Shown here piece after piece: positions 1 through 8,644 of a DNA stretch of 64,000 nt (position 1 is its first letter; each line of letters starts with the position of its first letter). Position numbers and translations under genes: made by a program. The notes beneath the pieces were generated by a model that saw only the letters and a list, made by a program, of their open reading frames with translations, had not been told where the DNA came from and searched no databases. Source of the stretch: CAVYWD01 sp963772225 (GTDB lineage: Bacteria; Myxococcota; Myxococcia; Myxococcales; UBA5297); the NCBI GenBank assembly GCA_963772225.1, contig CAVYWD010000002.1, positions 434,001 to 498,000 of the forward strand. Reading direction: 5' to 3'.

Positions 1-1406
1 GTGACGTGGTACCCCGCGCCCTCCAGAACGCGCTGCGCCACGTTTCGGACCGCGGGCTCGTCCTCGGCGAGCAGCACGCGACCGACGCCGAACGAGGCCG
101 CTCGAGGCGCAGGTTCGGTCGCGAGGCTTCGCTGGGCCTCGAGCGCCGAGCCCGCCCTCGCGACGACGGGAAGGTGGACGCAGAACGCGGTCCCGGCGCC
201 CGGCGCGCTCTTGCACTCCAGGATACCGCGGTGCTGCTCGACAATCCCGAAGACGACCGCGAGGCCCAGGCCCGTGCCCTTCCCCAGGGGTTTGGTCGTG
301 AAGAAGGGCTCGAGCGCGTGCTCCAGGACCTCGGGCGTCATCCCGTGGCCCGTGTCCTCGACGCAGAGGCTCACATAGCTCCCGGCCCGGGTCCCCGGGC
401 GGTGGGCGACCGCCTCTTGAGTCCAGGTCGTCGGCCGCGCCGCCAGCGTCAGAGTCCCGCCGTCGGGCATGGCGTCTCGGGCGTTCACGCAGAGATTCAT
501 CAGGGCCTGATCGAGCTGCTGGGAGTCGGCCAAGACGGTCGGCAGGCCAGGGGCGACGTCGAGCTTCACCGCGATGTTCTCGGGGAGAATGCGGCGCAGG
601 AGCTTGTGAATGGCCCGCAAGTTCGAGGCGACTTCCAAAGGCGTCAGCCGGAGCGGCTGCTTTCTCCCCATGGCGAGGAGCTGCCGGGTGAGCTGGGTCG
701 CCCGCTCCGCCGCGTCGAGCACGGCGTCGAGGTCCGCGCGCTGGGCGAAAGACAGGGTGCCGTCCCTCACGAACGATGCCGAGTTGATGATGACCGTGAG
801 CAGGTTGTTGAAGTCGTGCGCGACGCCTCCCGCGAGCACGCCGAGCGACTCCATGCGCTGGGCGGCCTGGAGGTGGCGCTGGAGCGTCCGCTGCGCGTCG
901 AGCAGCTTCAGGCGCTGAAAGGCGCCGGCGAGGAGGGCGGCGTAGATGACGAGCGTCTCGAGCTGCTCGGGCGAGGGCGGCCGCGGCGGCTCCGGGGCGA
1001 ACGTTCCTGTCCCCAGGGCGCCCAGGCGCTCCTCGCCGATGACGAGCGGAACATTGATGATGGTGCGGTTGCCCAGGCGCTCGATCATCGCCTTGTCGGT
1101 CCGGGGATCGGTTCGAGCGTCGGCCACGACGACCGGGTGGGTCGACGAGACAATCTCCTCCAACATCGCGTCTCCGTCGACGGGGAACAGCGGCGCGCGC
1201 TCCCAGAGGATAGGCTCCATGGCGCCGGCGCTCGACAGAATCCGCACCCTGCGCGGGCGCCCCGACTCGATCGCCGCCAACCACACGTTGCTGTAAGCGG
1301 TTGCATTGCGCACGGCCACACCCGTCGCCCGGAGCAGCTCGTCCAGCGAGGTCGCGCGCTGGAGCTCACTCGCGAATTGAAACAGGGTTGAAAGGTCGCG
1401 CGGCAT
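1..1406 (-). CDS. Hybrid sensor histidine kinase: GAF, HisKA, HATPase, receiver (partial, runs off left edge)
   Basis: The frame is open from an ATG at 1406 to the window edge, giving 468 codons without a stop. Residues about 1-150 look like a GAF sensor domain. The phosphoacceptor His is His197 in GGVAHDFNN, followed by an ATPase domain with N box (NLCVNARDAM) and G boxes (DTGHGM, GKGTGLGLAVV). The last residues visible (VGRVLLAEDEPAVRN) open a response-regulator receiver domain that is cut by the edge. No transmembrane segment is seen, so it is probably a cytosolic sensor that autophosphorylates and passes phosphate to its own receiver or to a partner. The ligand of the GAF domain cannot be read from the sequence. 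Confidence 0.9.
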   Translation of the reverse strand, partial: MPRDLSTLFQFASELQRATSLDELLRATGVAVRNATAYSNVWLAAIESGRPRRVRILSSAGAMEPILWERAPLFPVDGDAMLEEIVSSTHPVVVADARTDPRTDKAMIERLGNRTIINVPLVIGEERLGALGTGTFAPEPPRPPSPEQLETLVIYAALLAGAFQRLKLLDAQRTLQRHLQAAQRMESLGVLAGGVAHDFNNLLTVIINSASFVRDGTLSFAQRADLDAVLDAAERATQLTRQLLAMGRKQPLRLTPLEVASNLRAIHKLLRRILPENIAVKLDVAPGLPTVLADSQQLDQALMNLCVNARDAMPDGGTLTLAARPTTWTQEAVAHRPGTRAGSYVSLCVEDTGHGMTPEVLEHALEPFFTTKPLGKGTGLGLAVVFGIVEQHRGILECKSAPGAGTAFCVHLPVVARAGSALEAQRSLATEPAPRAASFGVGRVLLAEDEPAVRNVAQRVLEGAGYHV

Positions 1407-1458
1407 GCTGTCGCAATGGTAACAAATGACGGGGATGCTCTGGGGCCGTGGAAGATCA

Positions 1459-1521
1459 TTCCCTGGAGCTCGGGGTCTGGAGCCCGGGGTCTTTGCCCGC
1501 CTGCGCAAGAGCTCGCGCCGC
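1459..1521 (+). repeat. Degenerate partial copy of the dispersed repeat that flanks the cyclase gene
   Basis: This 63-bp stretch follows the same order of words as 42446-42506: CTGGAGC, GGGGTCTGGAGC, GGGGTCTTTGCC, GCCTGC, then CGCGCC. It lies in the 125-bp gap between the histidine kinase start and the stop of the ClC gene. It looks like an older, shorter copy of the element found as an inverted pair at 41013-41136 and 42375-42511. Confidence 0.6.
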
Positions 1522-1531
1522 TGCGGAAGCT

Positions 1532-3301
1532 CTAGAACCGGCCGCGCCGGAGGACGTCCGCCTTGAGCACGACTCCGAGGAGCCTCCCGTCGGCGTTCAC
1601 GACCGGGAGCCGGGCGAGCTCGGTCTCCGCGAACCGTGTGGCGGCCTCCTTGAGCGTCATTTCCGGCCCGAGCAGCGGCGTCGCCCGGTCCATCACGTCG
1701 GCCGCGACGACCATGCCCAGGAGCGACTCGTCCGGGATGTGGCCCTTGAGCTGGTCGAGCACGACCACGCCCTCGAGCTTGCCTTCGGCGTCGGTCACGT
1801 AGAGGTCGCTGCCCGGGCGCGAGAGCAGCCGCATGACCACCGCGCTGAAGGACTCGAACGGAGGCACGGTGTCGGAGCACGGGATCACCAGCGAGCGCAC
1901 CGGCGTCGTGGGCTGAAGCCAGTCGGGCCGGTGCGGCGCCGGGATGGCGAGCTTTCGGCGCGAGAGGACTGCGGTGTACAGCGAATGGGGCTCGATGCGC
2001 CGGCCGACCTGGGCGGCGAGCACGCAGCTCGCCATCAGCGGGAGCACGAGGTCGTAGTCGCCGGTGAGCTCGAAGATGATCAGGACCGAAGACACCGCGG
2101 CATGGGTCGTGCCCGCGAGCACGCCGCCCATCCCCAGGAGCGCCCAGGCGCCGGAAGGCACCGCGCCGGGGAATAGGTGCTCGAGCAGCCAGCCTCCGGC
2201 GCCGCCGAGGAGCGCGCCGAAGAAGAGCGACGGCGTGAAGAGCCCGCCCGGGACCCCGAAGCCGGCGCACACCGCCGTGGCCATCAGCCGGATCAGCGGA
2301 AGGGCGACGAGCAGGCCGATGGGCAGCTTCCCCAGGAGCGCGGCGTTCACCGTGTCGTATCCATTGCCCAGCACCTGCGGAAACCCGACGGCCATGAGCC
2401 CCACGAAGAGCGTCGCCGCCATCGGGAGCAGCGGCCGAACGCGCGCCGGGACTCTCTCGGCCAGGCGAGCCACGAGGTCCACCGCCTTGACGAAGAGCGC
2501 CGAGCCGGCGCCCAGGAGCGGTCCCAGCGCCAAGGTGGAGAAAAGGCCGCTCGGCCGGGCGAGGTGATAGTGGGGAATGAGGTAGCTGGGATTCTCGCCG
2601 TGGAGCGCCCGGGCGATCAGCGTGGCGACGATGCAGCTCATCACGATGGGCCCGAACAGCTCCAGGGCGAAGCTCCCCAGCAGCACCTCTAGGCCGAAGA
2701 CCGCGCCGCCGATGGGGACGTTGTAGGCCGCGGCGATGCCCGCCGAAGCGCCGCACGCCACCAGCAGCCGGACGCGGCTGTCGGGCAGATGGAGCCGCTC
2801 CCCCAGCCATCCGCCGGTGGCGGCGCCCGTCTGGATGAGCGCGCCCTCCCTCCCGAGCGAGACGCCCAAACCGACCCCCACGATGGAGAGGGCGCCTCGG
2901 GCGAGCGCTCGGCCCAGCCGAAGGCGGCCGGCCTGGAGCCAGATGGCCTCCAAAATCCTCGCGGTCCCGTGGCCGCCCGCGGGCATGCGGGTGGCCAGGG
3001 TGAACAGCGTGACCAGGACGCCCGCGAGGAGAAGCACCAGGACGCGCCGCAGAGGCGAGGCCGCCTCGAACCCGGCGAGCGGCGTCGCGCCGACTCCGCC
3101 CGGCCAGGCCAGCGTGCGCACCGCGCGCAGGAGGTCTTCCAATATCGCGGCACCGACGCCGGCGGCGGCCCCGGTGAGCACCACCAGCGCCGAGAAGCGC
3201 TTGCTTCCCCGGCCGATGCCCGACAACCGCTCGCGCCAGCCGGCCCGCGCCGGGCGGGGAGCGCCGCCGTCCAATCCGGGTGCCTGCACTTTCACTTCCA
3301 T
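1532..3301 (-). CDS. ClC-family chloride channel/transporter with C-terminal CBS domain pair
   Basis: A 589-residue integral membrane protein. The ClC anion-pathway signature GREGALIQTGAATGG is at about residues 150-164, and Glu152 sits at the position of the gating glutamate that makes many members Cl-/H+ antiporters. A second pore motif, GVPGGLFTPSLFFG, follows later. The usual GSGIPE loop appears as GGHGTARILEAI. About 130 C-terminal residues form two CBS domains, which bind adenine nucleotides in this family. The ATG at 3301 was chosen over upstream in-frame starts because upstream codons look non-coding and the first helix begins near residue 37. It probably moves chloride across the inner membrane. 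Its neighbours give no further clue to its role. Confidence 0.92.
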   Translation of the reverse strand: MEVKVQAPGLDGGAPRPARAGWRERLSGIGRGSKRFSALVVLTGAAAGVGAAILEDLLRAVRTLAWPGGVGATPLAGFEAASPLRRVLVLLLAGVLVTLFTLATRMPAGGHGTARILEAIWLQAGRLRLGRALARGALSIVGVGLGVSLGREGALIQTGAATGGWLGERLHLPDSRVRLLVACGASAGIAAAYNVPIGGAVFGLEVLLGSFALELFGPIVMSCIVATLIARALHGENPSYLIPHYHLARPSGLFSTLALGPLLGAGSALFVKAVDLVARLAERVPARVRPLLPMAATLFVGLMAVGFPQVLGNGYDTVNAALLGKLPIGLLVALPLIRLMATAVCAGFGVPGGLFTPSLFFGALLGGAGGWLLEHLFPGAVPSGAWALLGMGGVLAGTTHAAVSSVLIIFELTGDYDLVLPLMASCVLAAQVGRRIEPHSLYTAVLSRRKLAIPAPHRPDWLQPTTPVRSLVIPCSDTVPPFESFSAVVMRLLSRPGSDLYVTDAEGKLEGVVVLDQLKGHIPDESLLGMVVAADVMDRATPLLGPEMTLKEAATRFAETELARLPVVNADGRLLGVVLKADVLRRGRF

Positions 3302-3537
3302 ATCTAAACGCCTCACGGCATGAGCGGCGAGCATCCTGGCCAAGAGTACCGCTTGGGAGAGTCCCGGCGCTGCCGGAGGCCGAAGGACACCGCCATCGCG
3401 GGGCTCAATTGCACACGGCCGCTCGCGTCGCCTACAGGCCGAGCGCCGAAGGCGCGGGGCGCGTTGCCCAGAGCCTTTGCAGTCCACAAACTCAGACCAA
3501 ACTACGAGAGGAGATTTGGATTTTCGGGAGTTGAGGC

Positions 3538-5559
3538 TTGGCGGGAGCACAGGCGAGCGACCAGCTCGGAAGCTTTCTTTCGGAGCACGAGGACCGAATC
3601 GTCCAGCGCGCCGAGAAGTCGCTGCAGGACCCGCTGGCCGCCTCCCTCACGCGCGAACATCACCGGCAGCTGGCACCTGCGCAGGTGGGGGAGCTCGCCG
3701 CGCTCCTGCTCGAGCGGGGACTCGACGCGCCTCGGCTCTGGGGCGAGCGGGTGCGCCATCACGGCGGCGCCCACTTCGAGGCCTGCGACGACATCGCCGA
3801 CCTGGTGCGGGAATTTCGCGCGCTGGACCGCGCCGTCATCGAGGAGTGGCACCGGCGCGCGGGGCCGATGCCCGAGGAAGTCGCCCTCCTGCTCTCCGAG
3901 TGCACGACCGAGGGCGCGGCCGCAGCGGCCTCGGACTTCCTGTGCCATGCCCAGGGCGCCAAGGTGCAGCGTCCGGAGGAGGCGTTCGCCGAGTCCATCC
4001 TCGAGCACCTCGACGAGGGGATCCTTCGGGTCGAGGCGGACGGGACTCTTTCGCTCGCCACCCACCCCGCGGAGGAGCTGTTGGGCGCTCGGCTCCGAGA
4101 GGCGGTCGACGGTCCACTCGAGGGGCCCGCCATGGCGCGCGCGCTCGAGGCGCTGGGCGCGACGTCGCCGGACGGCGCGCCGGTGGGGCCCCAGGACCTC
4201 CCGGCCGCGTCGACCCTGCGCACCGGCAAGCGCGCGGGGCCCACCCGACTGATGATCTGCGCGGAGGCGGGGGAGCGGGTGCTGGAGGCCGCGGCGCTTC
4301 CCATCTTTCAGGACGAGCCGAGGGCGGCGAGCGGGCGCCGCACGCTGCGCGGGGTCATCATGACGCTGCGCGACCGGACCCTTGAAGTGACCCGGGCCGA
4401 GGAGCTGGCGCGCGCCGACCGCGAGCTCGCGGAGCTTCAGACGCGGCTCTTGCACCGCACGCGCACGCAGGCGATGGGAGAGCTCGCGACCGGCGCCGCG
4501 CACGCCTTGAACAACCTGCTCAACTCCATGCACCTTGGCCTTCGCCTCCTGCGCGAGAAGGCGGGGCCGGAGCCGATGGAGGCGCTGGGCCGCTCGGTGA
4601 ACGACCTCGCGGCCTTGGTTTCGCGGCTGCAGCAGCTCGCGGGTCAGCGGCCGAAGGGCCCCGCGGGACCGCCGCAGGACTGCGACCTCGACGCGGCCGT
4701 GCGCGAGGCGCTGACCCTGGTCCGGCCCGAGGGGTTGCGGGCGGCCGAGGGGCTCTCGCACCTGCGCGTCGACCTGGGCGAACCGCCGCCGGCGCGGGCG
4801 AACCCCTCCGAGCTGCGCGAGGTCCTGGTCTCCCTGCTGCTCGAGGGCCGCGACGCCCTGGCCGCGGGGGGCGAGCTCCGCATCCAGACGTTCGCGCCGG
4901 AGGGCAGCGGGCCGCAGTGCGTGCTGTCGGTCTCGCCCCCGGGGGCCGAGGCGCTTAGCCCGGAGGCCTGGTCCGAGCCCTTCTTGGAACCGGAGGCCCC
5001 GGTGTCGCTCGCCCTGGCCGCGGCCACCGCGGGCGAGGCGCTGCACCGCTGGGGCGGGTCGCTGCAGATCCGCGCAGCCTCGGGAGGTGGGGCCGAGCTG
5101 GTCCTCGCGTTCGCGCCCGGTGCAGAGGCCTTTGCGCCCGCCGCGCGGCAGGAGCCCGAGGGGACCGCCGCGGCGCGCCGGGTGCTGGTCATCGACGACG
5201 ACCCGGACAACGCCATGATGCTCGCGGAGGTCCTGGCCTCCGAGGGGCACGAGGCCGAGACCGCGTACAGCGGGCGCGAGGCGCTGGCGAAGTGGGCCCA
5301 AGGGCGCTACGAGGTGGCGCTGGTCGACCTGCTCATGCCGGACATGCCGGGCACGGAGATAGCCCGGGCGCTGATCGCCGAGCGGCCGAGCGCGCGGGTG
5401 GCGCTCGTGACGGGCTGGGAGCTCGACCCCGACCAGATCAAGGCGGCCCACGTCCACGCGCTGTTCCGCAAGCCGGTCGACCTTTCCGGCCTGCTTCGGT
5501 TCCTGGCGCCAGGGGGCCCGCCCTCGCCGGAAGCTCCCTACGCCGAGGCGCAGAGCTGA
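3538..5559 (+). CDS. Hybrid histidine kinase with C-terminal receiver domain
   Basis: A 673-residue soluble protein. Residues 1-140 are helical and may be a sensor region. Residues 150-280 look PAS-like (EHLDEGILRVEADGTL). A coiled-coil linker leads to the HisKA phosphoacceptor His322 in TGAAHALNN. The ATPase domain at about 375-525 is divergent, with no crisp DxGxG motif. The receiver starts near 545 (VLVIDDDPDN), with the expected phospho-Asp at Asp597 (ALVDLLMPD) and the conserved Lys in FRKPVD. The TTG at 3538 lies just after an in-frame stop (3532-3534) and is the first possible start. The gene is transcribed away from the ClC gene. Its stimulus and output partner are not evident. Confidence 0.85.
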   Translation: MAGAQASDQLGSFLSEHEDRIVQRAEKSLQDPLAASLTREHHRQLAPAQVGELAALLLERGLDAPRLWGERVRHHGGAHFEACDDIADLVREFRALDRAVIEEWHRRAGPMPEEVALLLSECTTEGAAAAASDFLCHAQGAKVQRPEEAFAESILEHLDEGILRVEADGTLSLATHPAEELLGARLREAVDGPLEGPAMARALEALGATSPDGAPVGPQDLPAASTLRTGKRAGPTRLMICAEAGERVLEAAALPIFQDEPRAASGRRTLRGVIMTLRDRTLEVTRAEELARADRELAELQTRLLHRTRTQAMGELATGAAHALNNLLNSMHLGLRLLREKAGPEPMEALGRSVNDLAALVSRLQQLAGQRPKGPAGPPQDCDLDAAVREALTLVRPEGLRAAEGLSHLRVDLGEPPPARANPSELREVLVSLLLEGRDALAAGGELRIQTFAPEGSGPQCVLSVSPPGAEALSPEAWSEPFLEPEAPVSLALAAATAGEALHRWGGSLQIRAASGGGAELVLAFAPGAEAFAPAARQEPEGTAAARRVLVIDDDPDNAMMLAEVLASEGHEAETAYSGREALAKWAQGRYEVALVDLLMPDMPGTEIARALIAERPSARVALVTGWELDPDQIKAAHVHALFRKPVDLSGLLRFLAPGGPPSPEAPYAEAQS

Positions 5560-5631
5560 CCGGCGCGCGCGGCCGACCGGCACCGTGCCTCCGAAGGGTC
5601 CGCGCTCAGCCGGGCCCGGTGGTTCTGAGCA

Positions 5632-6393
5632 ATGGCCGGGGCCGAGCCGTGCGATTCTCTGGCCGCCATGGCGCGAGAGGTTCCCTTCTTCGGAGAGTTC
5701 TATCGCCGCACGACCAGCCCGCTGCTCGCGCCCGAGGTGACGCGCGCCGAGGCGAGCTTCATCGCCCGCGCCCTCGCGCTGCGGCCCGGCGCGCGGGCGC
5801 TCGACCTGGGCTGCGGAGAGGGGCGCCACCTGGCGGAGCTCCAAGGGACCGGGGCACGGCTCTTCGGGCTCGATTCCGACCCGGGCTCGCTGTCCGAGGC
5901 GCGCCGACACGCCGCGGCCGTGGCCGGGGACCTGCGCGCGCTCCCGTTCCGCGCGGGCGCCTTCGACGCGGCCTACTGCTGGTACAGCACGCTCTTCATC
6001 TTCAGCGAGCCCGAGAACCGCCGGGCGCTGGCCGAGGCGTCGCGGGCCCTCGCGCGTGGGGGAGCCTTTCTCTTCCAGTCCGTGAACCCGGAGCGCCTCG
6101 CGGAGCAACCGGCGGCGCGCTTCGAGGAGGAGCTGGCCGACGGGAGCCTCTTGTCCGAGCGCGCCCAGTACGACGCGGCCCGCGGGCGGGACGAAGGCGA
6201 GCGCACCCTCCACCTCCCCAGCGGCGATGTGCTTTGCGCCCGCTATGCCGTTCGCTACTATTCTCTGCTAGAGCTTGCGGGCTTGTTCAACGAAGTGAAC
6301 CTGCGCATCGTCAGAGCTTTCGGAGGAGTCGGGGCGGGGGCGTTCGCGCGCGACTCGCTGGACCTCATCGTCCTGGCGGTCAAGGAAGGGTGA
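5632..6393 (+). CDS. Class I SAM-dependent methyltransferase
   Basis: A 253-residue protein with a Rossmann methyltransferase fold. The SAM-binding motif DLGCGEG is at residues 58-64, and an acidic residue after the second strand (GLDSD) would bind the ribose. A third strand is followed by FDAAYCWYSTLF. The substrate cannot be named; it resembles small-molecule or ubiquinone-type methyltransferases. The ATG at 5632 is used, but Met13 (5668) is equally possible because neither has a clear ribosome-binding site. Its stop lies just before the start of the cobalamin-binding gene, so it is probably the first gene of the catabolic operon that runs to 9787. Confidence 0.8.
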   Translation: MAGAEPCDSLAAMAREVPFFGEFYRRTTSPLLAPEVTRAEASFIARALALRPGARALDLGCGEGRHLAELQGTGARLFGLDSDPGSLSEARRHAAAVAGDLRALPFRAGAFDAAYCWYSTLFIFSEPENRRALAEASRALARGGAFLFQSVNPERLAEQPAARFEEELADGSLLSERAQYDAARGRDEGERTLHLPSGDVLCARYAVRYYSLLELAGLFNEVNLRIVRAFGGVGAGAFARDSLDLIVLAVKEG

Positions 6394-6395
6394 CA

Positions 6396-6803
6396 GTGGC
6401 CGAGCACAAGTTGCGAATCCTGGTGGCGAAGCCGGGCCTCGACGGGCATGACCGCGGCGCGAAGATCATCGCCCGCGCCCTGCGCGACGCGGGCTTCGAG
6501 GTCATCTACACCGGGCTGCACCAGACCCCCGAGATGATCGCCGCGGCGGCCATCCAGGAAGACGTCGACGCCGTGGGTATGTCCATCATGAGCGGCGCGC
6601 ACATGACGCTCTTCCCGGCGGTCGTCGACCTGCTCCAGCAGAAGGGCGCGGGCGACATCGTGGTGTTCGGCGGGGGCATCATCCCCGACGCCGACATCCC
6701 CGAGCTCAAGAAGAAGGGCATCTCGGAGATCTTCACCCCGGGCGCGAGCACCCAGGCGGTCATCGAATGGGTTCGCGGGAACGTCGGAGAGAAGGCGGCT
6801 TGA
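6396..6803 (+). CDS. Stand-alone cobalamin-binding domain protein (methylmalonyl-CoA mutase C-terminal/small-subunit type)
   Basis: This 135-residue protein is only the B12-binding Rossmann domain of acyl-CoA mutases. The DxHxxG motif that supplies the lower axial His ligand is DGHDRG, with His18. SIMSGAHM and FGGGIIPDADI are the other cobalamin-contact loops. The GTG at 6396 was chosen because GGAAGGG lies 5 bases upstream; another GTG at 6390 overlaps the previous stop. Such separate subunits pair with a large catalytic mutase subunit, as in IcmB/HcmB-type enzymes, and that subunit is not in this window. The MeaB-type GTPase gene at 27892 fits this role. The next gene overlaps by 4 bases. 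Confidence 0.88.
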   Translation: MAEHKLRILVAKPGLDGHDRGAKIIARALRDAGFEVIYTGLHQTPEMIAAAAIQEDVDAVGMSIMSGAHMTLFPAVVDLLQQKGAGDIVVFGGGIIPDADIPELKKKGISEIFTPGASTQAVIEWVRGNVGEKAA

Positions 6804-7747
6804 GCCCTCTGGGCGACACTCTGCCCTCGAAGGTCGCGGTTTACGAAGTAGGCCTGCGCGACGGGCTGCAGAACGAGGTCGCCCGCCTCTCGGTCGACAA
6901 CAAGCTGGAGCTCATCACCGCGCTCCTGGACGCCGGCGTGCGCCGACTCGAGGCGACGAGCTTCGTGTCGCCCCGGTGGATCCCTCAGCTCTCCGACGCG
7001 GACGAGCTCGTCGCCCGCCTGCCGCGGCGCGCGGGCGTGACTTATTCGGCGCTGGTGCCGAACGAGCGCGGCCTCAAGCGGGCCCAGGAAGTGGGCCTGC
7101 GCGAAGTGGCCGTCTTCTTGTCGAGCTCCGAGACGCACAACCGAAAGAACGTCAACAAGACGGTCAAGGAGTCGCTCGCGGGCTACGCCAAGGTCCTCTC
7201 GAGCGCGCGGGCCGCCGGCCTCCAGGTGCGAGGCTACGTCTCCACGGTCTGGGGTTGCCCGTACGAGGGCGAGGTGCCGGTGCAGCAATCGGTCGCCGTC
7301 GCCCGGAAGCTCCACGCGATGGGCTGCTATCAGGTCTCCCTGGGAGACACCGTCGGGGTCGGGACGCCGCTGCAGACCCGGCGAATCCTCGAGGCGATGC
7401 TCCAGCACTTGCCCGCCTCGAGCCTGGCGATGCACATGCACGACACCCGCGGGGGCGCGCTCGCCAACGTGCTGATGGGGCTGTCCATGGGCATCAGCAC
7501 CTTCGACGCCGCGGTGGGCGGCATGGGCGGCTGCCCCTACGCCCCCGGTGCGGCGGGCAACCTGTCCACCGAAGATCTCGTCTACATGCTCCACGGCATG
7601 GGGGTGAAGACCGGCATCGACCTCCCCATGCTGGTCGACGCCGGCCTCCTCGCGGAGCGAATGGTGGAGCGGGAGCTGCCGAGCAAGGTGCTCAAGGCCG
7701 CGCTGGGCGAGCGCCAGCGCTCCATGAGGTTCCCGTTTCCCTCGTGA
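6800..7747 (+). CDS. mvaB: Hydroxymethylglutaryl-CoA lyase (EC 4.1.3.4)
   Basis: The 315-residue TIM-barrel lyase cleaves HMG-CoA to acetoacetate and acetyl-CoA, the last step of leucine breakdown. The first-strand motif EVGLRDGLQNE carries the catalytic Arg. HMHDTRGG supplies metal-binding His residues. The family signature with catalytic Cys is GGMGGCPYAPGAAGN, followed by STEDLVYML. The TTG at 6800 overlaps the upstream stop (TTGA) and has GGAGAGAAGG about 6 bases before it, so translation is probably coupled to the cobalamin-domain gene. The ATG at 6767 in the same frame would add residues with no family match. Confidence 0.95.
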   Translation: MSPLGDTLPSKVAVYEVGLRDGLQNEVARLSVDNKLELITALLDAGVRRLEATSFVSPRWIPQLSDADELVARLPRRAGVTYSALVPNERGLKRAQEVGLREVAVFLSSSETHNRKNVNKTVKESLAGYAKVLSSARAAGLQVRGYVSTVWGCPYEGEVPVQQSVAVARKLHAMGCYQVSLGDTVGVGTPLQTRRILEAMLQHLPASSLAMHMHDTRGGALANVLMGLSMGISTFDAAVGGMGGCPYAPGAAGNLSTEDLVYMLHGMGVKTGIDLPMLVDAGLLAERMVERELPSKVLKAALGERQRSMRFPFPS

Positions 7748-7763
7748 AAAGGTGGGGTCGTCC

Positions 7764-8540
7764 ATGCCCGAGGTCCTGGCCGAGCGGCGGGGTCGAACCG
7801 AGATCTGGACCCTGAACCGCGCGGCCGCGCGCAACGCGCTCCGCCGCGCCCTGGTCGACGAGCTCGCCGGCCACCTGGAGCGAGTCGCGGCAGATCGCTC
7901 GACCTCGGCCGTGGTGCTCACAGGCGCGGGGGACCAGGCGTTCTGCGCGGGCGCCGACCTGAAAGAGCGCGCGCACATGTCCGAGGACGAGGTGCGCGGC
8001 TTTCTTCAGCGCCTGAATGCCGTGGCCCGGGCCATGGAGAAGAGCGACCGGGTGTTCATCGCCGCGGTGAACGGCGCGGCGCTCGGCGGCGGCTGCGAGC
8101 TCGCGCTCGCGTGCGACTTGAGGGTGGCCTCTGGGAACGCGATCTTCGGGCTGACCGAGGTGACGCTGGGCATCATCCCCGGCGGCGGAGGGACTGCCCG
8201 CCTTGCGCGGCTCGTCGGGCCCGGGCGGGCGAAGGACCTCATCCTCACCGGCCGGAGGGTCGGGGCCGAGGAAGCGCTCGAGATGGGCCTGGTGCAGCGG
8301 CTCGCGCGCGAGCGCTCGGCGTTGGAGGAAGGGCTCGCCCTCGCGGAGGTCGTCGCCCAGAACGCGCCGCTGGCGCTCGCGGCGGCGAAGCACGCCATCG
8401 ACGAGGGGCAGGGCCTGAAGCTCGACGAGGCATTGGCGGTGGAGCACCGCCACTACGAGACGGTGTTGGCATCGAAAGATCGGCTGGAGGGGTTGGCTGC
8501 GTTTCGGGAGAGGCGGCCGCCTCGCTACACCGGCGAGTAG
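7764..8540 (+). CDS. Enoyl-CoA hydratase/isomerase, methylglutaconyl-CoA hydratase-like
   Basis: A 258-residue crotonase-fold enzyme. The oxyanion-hole segments are FCAGADLKER and NGAALGGGCELALACD. The two catalytic Glu positions of hydratases are both kept: one in GGGCE, one in GLTEVTLG. The next segment, IIPGGGGTARL, is typical of the family. Its position after HMG-CoA lyase and before an acyl-CoA dehydrogenase suggests that it hydrates 3-methylglutaconyl-CoA to HMG-CoA. That is inference from context; a general short-chain enoyl-CoA hydratase is the alternative. The ATG at 7764 has AAGGTGGGG upstream and is preferred to the GTG at 7752. Confidence 0.9.
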   Translation: MPEVLAERRGRTEIWTLNRAAARNALRRALVDELAGHLERVAADRSTSAVVLTGAGDQAFCAGADLKERAHMSEDEVRGFLQRLNAVARAMEKSDRVFIAAVNGAALGGGCELALACDLRVASGNAIFGLTEVTLGIIPGGGGTARLARLVGPGRAKDLILTGRRVGAEEALEMGLVQRLARERSALEEGLALAEVVAQNAPLALAAAKHAIDEGQGLKLDEALAVEHRHYETVLASKDRLEGLAAFRERRPPRYTGE

Positions 8541-8548
8541 CGGCTTTT
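8516..8548 (+). terminator. Possible intrinsic terminator at the end of the enoyl-CoA hydratase gene
   Basis: GCCGC-CTCGC pairs with GCGAG-(TA)-GCGGC, giving ten base pairs with a two-base bulge, followed by TTTT. It overlaps the stop codon at 8538-8540. It may lower read-through into the acyl-CoA dehydrogenase gene, which has its own strong ribosome-binding site 104 bases downstream. Confidence 0.4.
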
Positions 8549-8644
8549 CGGCCGAGGGTGCGAAGGCGGCCGTGACGCGTTAAGGTCGATCGGCCGCCCG
8601 GTGCGCCGGAAACGGGCCGGGCCTTCGACAAGGAGACGATTCGG

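Noticed and set aside
3502..6213. A 903-codon minus-strand frame opposite the second histidine kinase
   Set aside because: Shadow of a gene with HisKA and receiver motifs.
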